Source: Macrothele yani (lineage: Eukaryota; Arthropoda; Arachnida; Araneae; Macrothelidae). From it: DNA of 64,000 bases. Positions 55,436-64,000 of the stretch are shown here, in pieces (position 1 is the first letter of the stretch; every line of letters starts with the position of its first letter). The DNA lies in the NCBI GenBank assembly GCA_039090855.1, contig CM076996.1, positions 52,170,469 to 52,234,468 of the forward strand, given 5' to 3'. Both the position numbers and the translations under genes were made by a program. The notes below the pieces were generated by a model. It was given only the letters and a program-made list of their open reading frames with translations, ran no database searches and had not been told where the DNA came from.

Positions 55436-56590
55436 GTCTAAATAGCACATTAATAATTAAGCAGCTAAGTGACATTTGACATTTACAATGCTGTATGAAT
55501 ATATGACAAAATTGTAAGTCTCTTGCTGAAAGTTCATGTGCACTTCGTGACAAGCTTCAGACTACTAAAAACTGGTTTTATGAAGCATTACAGCATGTAA
55601 GGCAGAATCAGGTCACAACACCGCTTTAAAATACTTTAAAGAATTCAAGAGACTTATCAAGAAAAAGTCTATAGAAACCTAAATAGGTCTTCAATGCTAC
55701 TGAAACATTCATGTTTCGGAAATACACAAATAATCACACATTCTTTTCACAGGAGAGGAAACCTAATTAGGGCTTCAGACAAAAGGACAAGTTTAACAAT
55801 TTAATTTTGAGGTTAATGCTTTAGATTTTTTTAGCAAGCACTTAAATGCTCTTAAGGGAAAAATTAAGAGTTATCGTCACATTTTTTTTTATTGTCAAGT
55901 AGGAATGCAAAAGGAATTGCTGTAGTCGTTTTTGGCTCATTCTACTATTGTTTTGTTTATCAAGTTGAATAGTTCGTAAAAGAGGAAAATGTCGACTAGA
56001 AAGTGTTGCTGGTTTCTGATAATGCCAGTCATTCAGACACTGATGCTCTTTCAACTGTATTGCACACCTGGCTGAAAATCACCATCAATTTTTGTTGGAG
56101 AATGCACTGAATGGATATACTGCAGATGCACTAACTTTCAAAAAGGAATAAGCTCAAATAATCCATTCTTACTGGTGCTGTAAAGAGGAATATTTGGACA
56201 GAGGATATAAATGATTCCACAGGTTTTCCTGCAGTAGATGATATTAGAAAATGCTTTTTAGAACTGCAAATGCTAGGCACATATTTCCAGCCATTGGAAA
56301 CCACGTGAACTGCATCCAAGAAAGGAATCTTTTTGGTAATTTCTGATGGCAATCTTTTGACAATGTGTTTTAAAGGTCTTCACTATCCCTCTAGCAAGGC
56401 ACTGAAAAATCAGTTTTTTTGGGGGGGACAAGAAAACCTATTTCATGTTTATTAACTGAACTTTGTGATGAGTTGAAGAACTGTCTTTGACACCAGCATG
56501 GCATTTTCATATCTTTTCAAAAGATATGCAGCAAAAAATTTGCTGGTCATTCCTGCATTGTTAGAGGTTTCATTATCTGAAAGGATGTAC
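55436..56590 (+). other. Decayed, unrecognised repeat (probable DNA transposon gene remnant)
   Basis: Protein-like fragments can be read but not in one frame: MQKELL and STIVLFIKLNS (about 55905-55975), LSTVLHTWLKITINF (about 56050-56095), TGAVKRNIWTEDINDSTGFP (about 56170-56230), AVDDIRKCFLELQMLGTYFQ (about 56232-56290) and a FKGLHYPSSKALKNQFF block (about 56370-56420). The conserved-looking blocks suggest an old coding sequence, but I do not recognise the family. It is cut by a Tc1-like element at about 56590, and text near 57800 (gtcctgggtccccaaatg) may belong to it. Confidence 0.4.
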
Positions 56591-56591
56591 A

Positions 56592-57715
56592 CTCAGTAGA
56601 CAAAACATTAGAGATTGGGGTGATGGGCAGTTGACATGGGCATCACTCATGAAGAGTGAAATACACCTGGACATAAGCGAACAACAAGGCTTTCCAACAG
56701 TGTATCACAATCGACGAACATGGGGGTAAACGTGGTGATCTGAGCTACTTTGATTGTGGACGCATTGTCGGGACAAGACAGATAGGTCATTCTATTGCCC
56801 AAGTAGTAAAACCCCAAGGGCAGCTGTATCAAGGGTGTACCACGAATATACCAATGCCCAGAGAGCAAGTAGTGACTGACCACACACCATTAATTTTTTG
56901 GGGTTGATGTTGACTATCCAGACTCGTACAGACTGACAGCTTGTTGACTGTGGCACAAATCACATTCAGGTTAAATGTTGGAGGACCAAGCAGCATGAGC
57001 GAGTGAACAGTACAGTGCATGCTGCATACTACGAGAGCCGGCGCCCTACTCATGTGCCATTGTTGACTGCTTGCCATCAGAAATTATGCCTCACCTGGTT
57101 CCAGGAACATCAAAACTGGACCTCTGCAGAGTCGTGCCACGTTGTGTCATCAGATGAATCCCATTTCCAGCTGTACTGAGCTGACAGGAGGGTGTAGCTG
57201 TGGTGCCAGCATGAGGCCATGGCCCCGTCGTGCCAGGTTGGACCTGTTCAAGGTAGTGGTGGTGGCTCTTTGATAGTTTGTGGAGCATTCTCATTGGACA
57301 CATTAGGTCCCCTAGTGTGTCTGGAGAGGTTCTAAACCTCTGTGCACTACCAGCATGTGCTGGCTGATCACGTGCACACTTTCATGGCCTTCACGCATCC
57401 TGTGGCTGATGGTCTGTTCCAGCAGGACAATGCTCTGCCCCACCGGGGTGCAACCACCCAGGCATGGCTGGAGGAACACTCGTCTGAGTTTGGAACCACC
57501 AGTGGTCTCCGAATTTAAACCCAGTGGAGCAGAACATCAGATTCATGGAACCTGGACCTATGTCTCGAGTGTAGTTGTGGATAATGCTGCAAGAGGCATG
57601 GCTGGCATTACCTCCAGAAACCTTCCAACATCTGCTGGAGTCCATGCCTCAGCGTACACAAGTTGTGATTCGCACGACAGGAGAATATACTGTATATATA
57701 TGAATGAGGAAATGT
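56592..57715 (+). mobile_element. Tc1-like transposon, family C, remnant
   Basis: Begins cactcagtagacaaaacatt after TA (about 56589-56592), typical of Tc1 ends. Transposase pieces: GRIVGTRQIGHSIAQVVK (about 56757-56815), PTFNLNVICATV-like antisense is discounted; sense pieces VNSTVHAAYYESRRPTHVPL (about 57005-57062), LTWFQEHQNWTSAESCHVVS plus SDESHFQLY (57090-57178, first catalytic Asp), LFQQDNALPHRGATTQAWLE (57415-57475, second catalytic Asp) and FGTTSGLRI-stop near 57490-57520. No convincing right inverted end was found; the 3' part may be deleted. Frameshifts and stops present. Confidence 0.8.
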
Positions 57716-58671
57716 GAGTAAATTACACGAATCTCGTGTCATGGGTATTACATGACATATCCAGCACTATAGATTGGTAAAAAAAATGTTTCAATGGGAG
57801 CCTCGTCATTTTACTGGTCCTGGGTCCCCAAATGTCTTAGTCTGGCCCTATATCACTTCATGCCCATATCATAATGACCAACTTTCTAAGGAAATTTAGT
57901 GTAACCCACAAATACACAGGGTAATTTCAGAAAATTCATTATTGTTAATAGATTTTATGCTGCCATAAAACTGAAGATACTGCTGCTGTTTTCACTGGGT
58001 TCTTTGCTGCCAGCACTCCTGTAAACACACAAGAATGTTGGTTTGACCTGGATTTCCACTCTGCCAAGTCCATCACTGACCATGCAATTAAAAGGGCTTG
58101 GAACATAAATATCCACTTTTCTTTCCATCAAGTTTTTTCTCTAAAAGGACATTTTGTCTTATTCCTTTTGTTCTCAATGACAGCTGTATCATTTCTATTT
58201 TCACTAAGTTTTCTTCTATGAGGGATGTTATGCTAATGGTCCATGCCCTGAGACTGATGTATTCTTGTCTTCATCCACAACCATGATGCATGCATGGGGT
58301 TCTCGCTAGTTTCTGTAAATCATTTATTTTTTGTCATGTGTTGCTATCCATTATTCTGTTTGTTTATTCTATATGTTTTTTTCCTTTGCTGTCTTTTTGT
58401 ATTAGATCTTTTTTTTTTTTATATATGGTAAATCAAATAGTGTGTTACTCTTACCATTATCTCTGTTTGTTTTGTTGATAATTATACTTTCTACAATATC
58501 TAGTCTCATGTTTATTATGATAATGCATTTTATTTCTTCAGAATTTGATATTTTCTTTATTGCATTATGAAAATCATTCATCACATCTGTTCTCATCAAA
58601 TGTAGAAATAGCAAAGAATATGTTGTAATGCACACAAATGTTAAATATCATTATAAATTTCCATTTTTCAG
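57716..58671. other. Sbf: AT-rich intron end before the second Sbf exon
   Basis: Contains a possible short repeat piece (57800-57960) and an AT-rich, T-rich stretch (58300-58420). 58640-58671 is the pyrimidine-rich acceptor region of the Sbf exon. No other gene recognised. Confidence 0.5.
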
Positions 58672-58805
58672 CTTGCGAACAAGTGATAGTTAGAAATTTT
58701 CCTGTAACAACATTAACTAAAGAAAAAAGGGTGAACGTTCAGTACCTCACTCAGGTTGATCAGTTTTTACAAGAAGGACTTCAACTGCGCTCCAACACCT
58801 TTCAG
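58672..58805 (+). CDS. Sbf: Sbf (MTMR5/13-like) internal exon, continuation of GRAM domain
   Basis: This 134-nt exon continues the GRAM domain of Sbf: [20 protein letters not shown] and then [16 protein letters not shown], which matches the family pattern EQ-V-VR-FP-xx-TKEK. It is preceded by a pyrimidine-rich tract and CAG acceptor (CCATTTTTCAG, ending 58671) and followed by a consensus donor (CAG|GTAATG, 58805/58806). The split codon G|CT from the exon at 15999 gives Ala, and the exon ends exactly on a codon boundary (45 codons including the shared one). Its frame is open throughout, unlike everything else nearby. The next exon, expected to continue with the end of the GRAM domain, is not in the window, so the following intron is longer than 5 kb. 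Confidence 0.9.
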
Positions 58806-59100
58806 GTAATGTTTATGCTTTCTTCTCAATGAAATTGAACAGTTGTTTTAGTTCTGTTATGCTTGCACCTGTTGTACTGATAAGGGCAACTAAAGTCTAA
58901 CACTCCTAGATTACAGCATTTGATATGTGATTCCGTGGGCTGTTTGGGTATATTATTTATTTTGTTGTAACCTTTATGTTTTATTGTATGTGATTCTTGT
59001 ACTCTTCAGTAACTATTCAGATTTCTTTGATCTTTCCATACATGAGATTCTTCCTCAGATTTGAGAAATTCCACTTTTGTGTGTGTGTGTGTGTGTTATT
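58806..59100. other. Sbf: Sbf intron start, with (GT)n
   Basis: Donor GTAATG at 58806; then unremarkable AT-rich DNA and a GT-dinucleotide run at about 59082-59097. Confidence 0.6.
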
Positions 59101-59795
59101 CTTGATTGATGCAAAACTGAAAAGAAATTTTGGAAGATTAGTTGGTGGGAGGGGATCGTTTTTTTCATCTGGGGATGGTATTTCATTTTTCAAAACTTTC
59201 GAAAACGGAAATTAAACAGAGTGAAATTTTGTTTCGTAATCGTGATTTCTTCTTCGCGCGATGTTTCTTCTGCCCAGTATTATTGTTAAATATAATTTTA
59301 TTCCATAAATGCTTGTATTTCAGCTTGAAAATGTAGGGAAAATTTCGGAAAATGGATGTCAGAGGGCGCGAAAATTTTCCTTCAGATACTAGATTTTTAC
59401 ATGGATTCGAAGAATTCTGCCTTTTCCATCATCATTTCGGTGACTCTCGTGGTCGATGCATAACTGAACATAAATTTAAGAGGGATCGGTGGTGGTGGCG
59501 GGCGTAGTTTTCTGTCGGAGGACAGAATTTCGACTTCAAAATTTTCAAAAAATGGAAGTTAGACGGAGTGAAGGTTTTTCCTGTAGTAAGTTAGACAGAG
59601 TTAAAGTTTCTCCTTTCTGCCCAGTAGGGTTGTTAAATATTATTTTAGTCCATAAGTATTTGTATTGCAGCTTGAAAACGCAGGAAAATGTTTTCTGAAA
59701 ATGGAAGTCGGACAGAGCAAAGATTTCGCCCGTAATCGTATGGTTTTTTTCGCTCCATGATGTTCCCTCTATCCTGTGTTATAGTTAAACACAAT
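59101..59795. repeat. Diverged tandem repeat, two to three units
   Basis: Phrases recur in the same order: gatgcaaaactgaaaagaaattt / gatgcataactgaacataaattt (59108, 59455); tttcaaaactttcgaaaacgga / ttcaaaattttcaaaaaatgga (59190, 59535); ctgcccagtattattgttaaatat / ctgcccagtagggttgttaaatat (59270, 59618); cttgtatttcagcttgaaaa / tttgtattgcagcttgaaaa (59310, 59658); and gacagagcaaagatttcgcccgtaatcg (59711). The period is about 350 bp. No coding sequence. Confidence 0.8.
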
Positions 59796-59813
59796 ATATA
59801 TATATATATATAT

Positions 59814-62800
59814 ATACTATAAAGATACCTAAGCAAAAAAATACATATATAATTTTGACTCACACCTAGTACAACATAGAAAAGGTTATGTATCTACCTG
59901 CGTGAGTAAAAGGAGAAAAGAAAAAAAGAAAATAAAACAACTGAATGTAGAAGGTGTCGAGAATACTGAGCCTTGGCTTTATCAAGGACCAGCAAAAACT
60001 CTGCATTTTCTCACTTCCACAAAGACCTAGTTGGAAATGGGTTTCTGCAAGGCCATAGATGCAAGTAACATTCCCACCTAAAATAGTTTAAAAAATATAT
60101 ATATAAGTCATGTCCTCCGTAGAGTAGCATGACCTAGCACTAGTTAACAATTTGCTTGCATCCATTAACCTTCATGGCCCGACCCATGCTCTTCATCTGT
60201 TACTATTAAACAGAGAGAAGAAGATTAAAGAGAACTCAAGCTGTGAGAGTGACATAATAAATAGAAATGATTTTCAGCTATAACGAAATTCCAAGTTCGT
60301 TTGAGAGAGAATTTAAACCTGAAAAACAAATTTTACATTGCAATTAAAAAGGAAATGTTAATTTATAACGAACAGATTTTTGAAAGAAAACTTGAGTCTA
60401 AAACCCCCTACTCTACAACTTATGACAGCACGAAAACGAGAATAAGTTAAAGATAATAATTAACTAAAGAAAACTTTGTGAAAGTTATATACCTTAAACA
60501 GTTAGTTGCAATATGTACAAAGTATTTCAGCAGTGCTTTAAGTGCATAATTAATTAGTTATTAAGAACTTAACTACTTTGAAAAAACAGCGCATAGAAAA
60601 GGAACAAGCTTAGCCATCTTCTGTTCCTAGGTACCACAAAAAGACGCTCAAAGTTACAAAGAAAAGTAAGAGTTAAAACCCGCATAAATGTTAACAGACA
60701 AACCAATGCTTAAAAGCTGAAAAGCTAAAAACGACAGAGAAAGGTACATGAAGTACAAACATTGAACTTATAAAACCTAGAACCCAAAAACAAGGAAGAG
60801 AGCTTACCTCTTGAGTTACAAAACTTTTCTCCTCACAAGAGGAGAACATGGCTGACCTCTTCCGCCACTCCCTAGACGCTGGGGGGCAGTGAGGGTGGGG
60901 CTGATGGCCTCCTCATACAGCAAGAAACCAACGCGGAGATTTTAATCAGAGAAAAAATATATAAACTTAAGACTGTGGATCTGTATGATCAGAATGAGCA
61001 GAATTAACTCTCCAGAATACATGAGAAATATTATAAAATACACGAGCAGTTTATTTAATAATCTTTGCATGTATTAAATCACCTTAGTGAGCTTCTATAG
61101 ATTAATCAGAATCTTATTAATTTTAATGTTGGTTTTACTATTTTTAGTATAGCTATCCTAGTGATGAATAACTGGTTTTCTTTTTTTATTTGTTTTTATT
61201 TTCTTTTATAAACAGATTTTTAAGCTTTTTTTGTGATTTTGTTTATATTATTTAATTTTTTGTTTTAATAGGACCGTCATATCCATAGCACTAAGGTTCC
61301 TTTAGGTAGTTAATAGGCATCCTCTAGCCAACTTCCTTACGGCTTTGATTGGTCAGAATCATATTATTAACTGTGTAGAAAATTAAAGCAGATCTGCCAA
61401 CCTTACTCTATTATTCAGAATAATTTTTCTTAAAGTTCTTTTGATGAAAGTAATTGAGAATGTACTAATTTCTCAGGTCCTAAGAATTTCAAGAATTTGC
61501 AGCAACAATTTGGACTTCAATTACCACATTAATATACTATTAGAAAGTTTTCTAGAGAACGAAATTCCTTCTTCTTTCATCAAAAGAACTTTAAGAAAAA
61601 TTATTCTGAATAATAGAGTAAGGTTGGCAGATCTGCTTTAATTTTCTACACAGTTAATAATATGATTCTGACCAATCAAAGCCGTAAGGAAGTTGGCTAG
61701 AGGATGCCTATTAACTACCTAAAGGAACCTTAGTGCTATGGATATGACGGTCCTATTAAAACAAAAAAAATTAAATAATATAAACAAAATCACAAAAAAG
61801 CTTAAAAAATCTGTTTATAAAAGAAAATAAAAACAAATAAAAAAGAAAACCAGTTATTCATCACTAGGATAGCTATACTAAAAATAGTAAAAACCAACAT
61901 TAAAATTAATAAGATTCTGATTAATCTATAGAAGCTCACTAAGGTGATTTAATACATGCAAAGATTATTAAATAAACTGCTCGTGTATTTTATAATATTT
62001 CTCATGTATTCTGGAGAGTTAATTCTGCTCATTCCTGATCATACAGATCCACAGTCTTAAGTTTATATATTTTTTTCTCTGATTAAAATCTCCGCGTTGG
62101 TTTCTTGCTGTATGAGGAGGCCATCAGCCCCACCCTCACTGCCCCCCAGCTGCCTAGGGAGTGGCGGAAGAGGTCAGCCATGTTCTCCTCTTGTGAGGAG
62201 AAAAGTTTTTGTAACTCAAGAGGTAAGCTCTCTTCCTTGTTTTTGGGTTCTAGGTTTTATAAGTTCAATGTTTGTACTTCATGTACCTTTCTCTGTCGTT
62301 TTTTAGCTTTTCAGCTTTTAAGCATTGGTTTGTCTGTTAACATTTATGCGGGTTTTAACTCTTACTTTTCTTTGTAACTTTGAGCGTCTTTTGTGGTACC
62401 TAGGAACAGAAGATGGCTAAGCTTGTTCCTTTCTATGCGCTGTTTTTTCAAAGTAGTTAAGTTCTTAATAACTAATTAATTATGCACTTAAAGCACTGCT
62501 GAAATACTTTGTACATATTGCAACTAACTGTTTAAGGTATATAACTTTCACAAAAGTTTTCTTTAGTTAATTATTATCTTTAACTTATTCTCGTTTTCGT
62601 GCTGTCATAAGTTGTAGAGTAGGGGGTTTTTAGACTCAAGTTTTCTTTCAAAAATCTGTTCGTTATAAATTAACATTTCCTTTTTTTAATTGCAATGTAA
62701 AATTTGTTTTTCAGGTTTAAATTCTCTCTCAAACGAACTTGGAATTTCGTTATAGCTGAAAATCATTTCTATTTATTATGTCACTCTCACAGCTTGAGTT

Positions 62801-63220
62801 CTCTTTAATCTTCTTCTCTCTGTTTAATAGTAACAGATGAAGAGCATGGGTCGGGCCATGAAGGTTAATGGATGCAAGCGAAATTGTTAACTAGTGCTAG
62901 GTCATGCTACCTACGGAGGACATGACTTATATATATATTTTTTAAACTATTTTAGGTGGGAATGTTACTTGCATCTATGGCCTTGCAGAAACCCATTTCC
63001 AACTAGGTCTTTGTGGAAGTGAGAAAATGCAGAGTTTTTGCTGGTCCTTGATAAAGCCAAGGCTCAGTATTCTCGACACCTTTCTACATTCAGTTGTTTT
63101 ATTTTCTTTTTTTCTTTTCTCCTTTTACTCACGCAGGTAGACACATAACCTTTTCTATGTTGTACTAGGTGTGAGTCAAAATTATATATGTATTTTTTTG
63201 CTTAGGTATCTTTATAGTAT
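59814..63220. repeat. 3.4-kb nearly perfect palindrome P6
   Basis: Arms 59814-61450 and 61574-63220 (about 1.64 kb each) are reverse complements with very few differences (for example tatgtatctacctgc versus the complement with tgtctacctgc, and one-base indels near 60000/63080). The 123-bp spacer (61451-61573) is single copy and encodes, with its edges, a short open stretch (SRICSNNLDFNYHINILLES then FLENEIPSSFIKRTLRK) that faintly recalls Penelope-like retroelement C-termini. The arms contain no recognised gene. AT-dinucleotide runs border both ends (about 59795-59816 and 63337-63359). It may be two head-to-head copies of one repeat or a foldback element. Confidence 0.93.
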
Positions 63221-63336
63221 GTGAATTCTGAATTTTCAAAACTGCTGCGTTGCGCGTTTTGATTTTCAGGTTATTTTGCACCCTTCGTTTTAAATTCTAA
63301 AATTTTTTCCTTAGTCTTCAGTTTTGCTCTTAAGTA

Positions 63337-63359
63337 TATATATATATATATATATATAT
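63337..63359. repeat. (TA)n microsatellite
   Basis: Perfect TA run directly before the RTE1 fragment. Confidence 0.9.
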
Positions 63360-63857
63360 CTGTCCCACGATAGTAGAAGAGATGTCAACTTTTCAGTTCG
63401 ATGAGATCTTCTCCTTTTCTCCTTACTTCACTTAGCCCCACGATAACCCACTTGATCCTTTGTAGTTCCTCTTCCAATTCAAGAAGCCTTGAATCAGAAG
63501 ATAGGGAGCGTCCATTGTACATAGCCAAGGTCAGCATCAGATGGCAGCCTAGTCCGGTCCTCCGGGGATTCTTAGCACCCTCTGCCTTCATGTCGCACTG
63601 GCCGCTGCCTTGGCCAGGTACATTCCAGCTGCCGGAGACTGAGGGCCAAGATTTAAGTTGTGGAATCATTTTGGAGGGGTTTGGCCATAACTCACCACGC
63701 TGGCCAAGTGGGTTGGTGAGTGTGGGATAGAATTTCCTCTAATCCCGATGGTATAGTTATACCGCTATTGGCGGTCGTCAGAGCCCCTTTAGTGGGAACA
63801 GGATGCACCACGAGAAGGCGGGGTTGACATTTGTCAAGGAGAGGCTGTGATGTTACG
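63360..63857 (-). mobile_element. RTE1 LINE, copy 4, 5' fragment
   Basis: Minus strand, collinear with the 5' end of copies 2 and 3: untranslated part, then GLGCHLMLTLAMYNGRSLSS and IVGLSEVRRK. It ends after about 100 residues at tctgtcccacga, next to the TA run. The 5' end (ctgtgatgttacgc, 63857) is the same as in copy 2 (23632), which defines the true start of the family. Keeping only the 5' end is unusual for a LINE and implies a deletion or recombination. Confidence 0.9.
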
Positions 63858-64000
63858 CATCACCTGACCTTACATCTATTTTAAATTCAGTTATTTGCTC
63901 CAGTTTAATATTTACATAAATAAATTTCAGTGAACAATTCTTTCTTGCTTGCACCGCATTATATTCACGCTGTTTCACAGTGTGCCCTTATTTTTCACTT
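63858..64000. other. Window end, nothing recognised
   Basis: Short AT-rich stretch of intron after the RTE1 fragment. Confidence 0.5.

Larger units (their letters stand above)
16000..58671 (+). other. Sbf: 42.7-kb Sbf intron filled with nested transposons
   Basis: Donor GTATGT at 16000 and acceptor TTTTTCAG ending at 58671 bound an intron of 42672 bp between two in-frame GRAM-domain exons. Nearly all of it is assignable to mobile elements in both orientations. No further coding exon with splice sites was found inside, and the flanking exons encode adjacent parts of one domain, so none is needed. Confidence 0.8.

Noticed and set aside
62097..62377. Overlapping open frames of 69 and 90 residues in the right arm of P6
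   Set aside because: Low-complexity, no homology, and present in mirrored form in the left arm.

Overview
The window is eukaryotic nuclear DNA, AT-rich, and almost entirely made of transposable elements packed into the introns of one host gene. The only host coding sequence I can support is two short exons on the + strand (15804-15999 and 58672-58805). They join in frame and encode the first part of the GRAM (PH-like) domain of a Set-binding factor / myotubularin-related 5/13 protein (Sbf). The set of repeats (mariner, several Tc1-like families, RTE- and CR1-type LINEs, a Tx1-like LINE, hAT elements, a small Ty3/gypsy element, tRNA-derived SINEs, foldback elements) and the Sbf sequence suggest an arthropod with a large, repeat-rich genome. 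I cannot name the species.

Layout: 1-15803 is intron with a Tc1-like remnant, a decayed hAT-like gene, a 1.2-kb foldback, a 4.3-kb element with about 1-kb inverted repeats that carries a tRNA-like sequence, SINEs, a mariner fragment and two copies of a LINE here called RTE2. After the first exon comes a 42.7-kb intron (16000-58671). Its first part (17.6-23.6 kb) holds two minus-strand copies of a second RTE family (RTE1), one split by a mariner and the other by an unusual 381-bp element with 47-bp terminal direct repeats. From 23.6 to about 54.1 kb a Tx1-like LINE is the base of a deep nest. A minus-strand RTE2 (25965-52271) sits in it; that RTE2 hosts a ZMYM1-like hAT (26054-32991, itself containing the best RTE1 copy), a 4.4-kb gypsy element (33000-37413) and a CR1/L2-like LINE (about 38159-52230). 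The CR1 LINE in turn contains foldbacks, a second hAT (44957-48146) and another palindrome. Most steps can be ordered from target-site duplications and from reading frames that rejoin exactly. A Tc1 copy (52457-53547), a 1.2-kb foldback, an unrecognised decayed region and another Tc1-like remnant follow, up to the second exon.

After the second exon (58806-64000) there are diverged tandem repeats, a nearly perfect 3.4-kb palindrome with 1.64-kb arms, and a 5' fragment of RTE1.

The most unusual property is the number of long inverted repeats: six foldbacks plus one long-TIR element in 64 kb. All lie inside a transcribed gene, so the Sbf pre-mRNA could form very long double-stranded hairpins. 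Several share a short motif resembling the insect CTCF core. No gene in the window other than Sbf looks intact; the best-preserved mobile coding region (RTE1, 26217-29211) has at least one frameshift.
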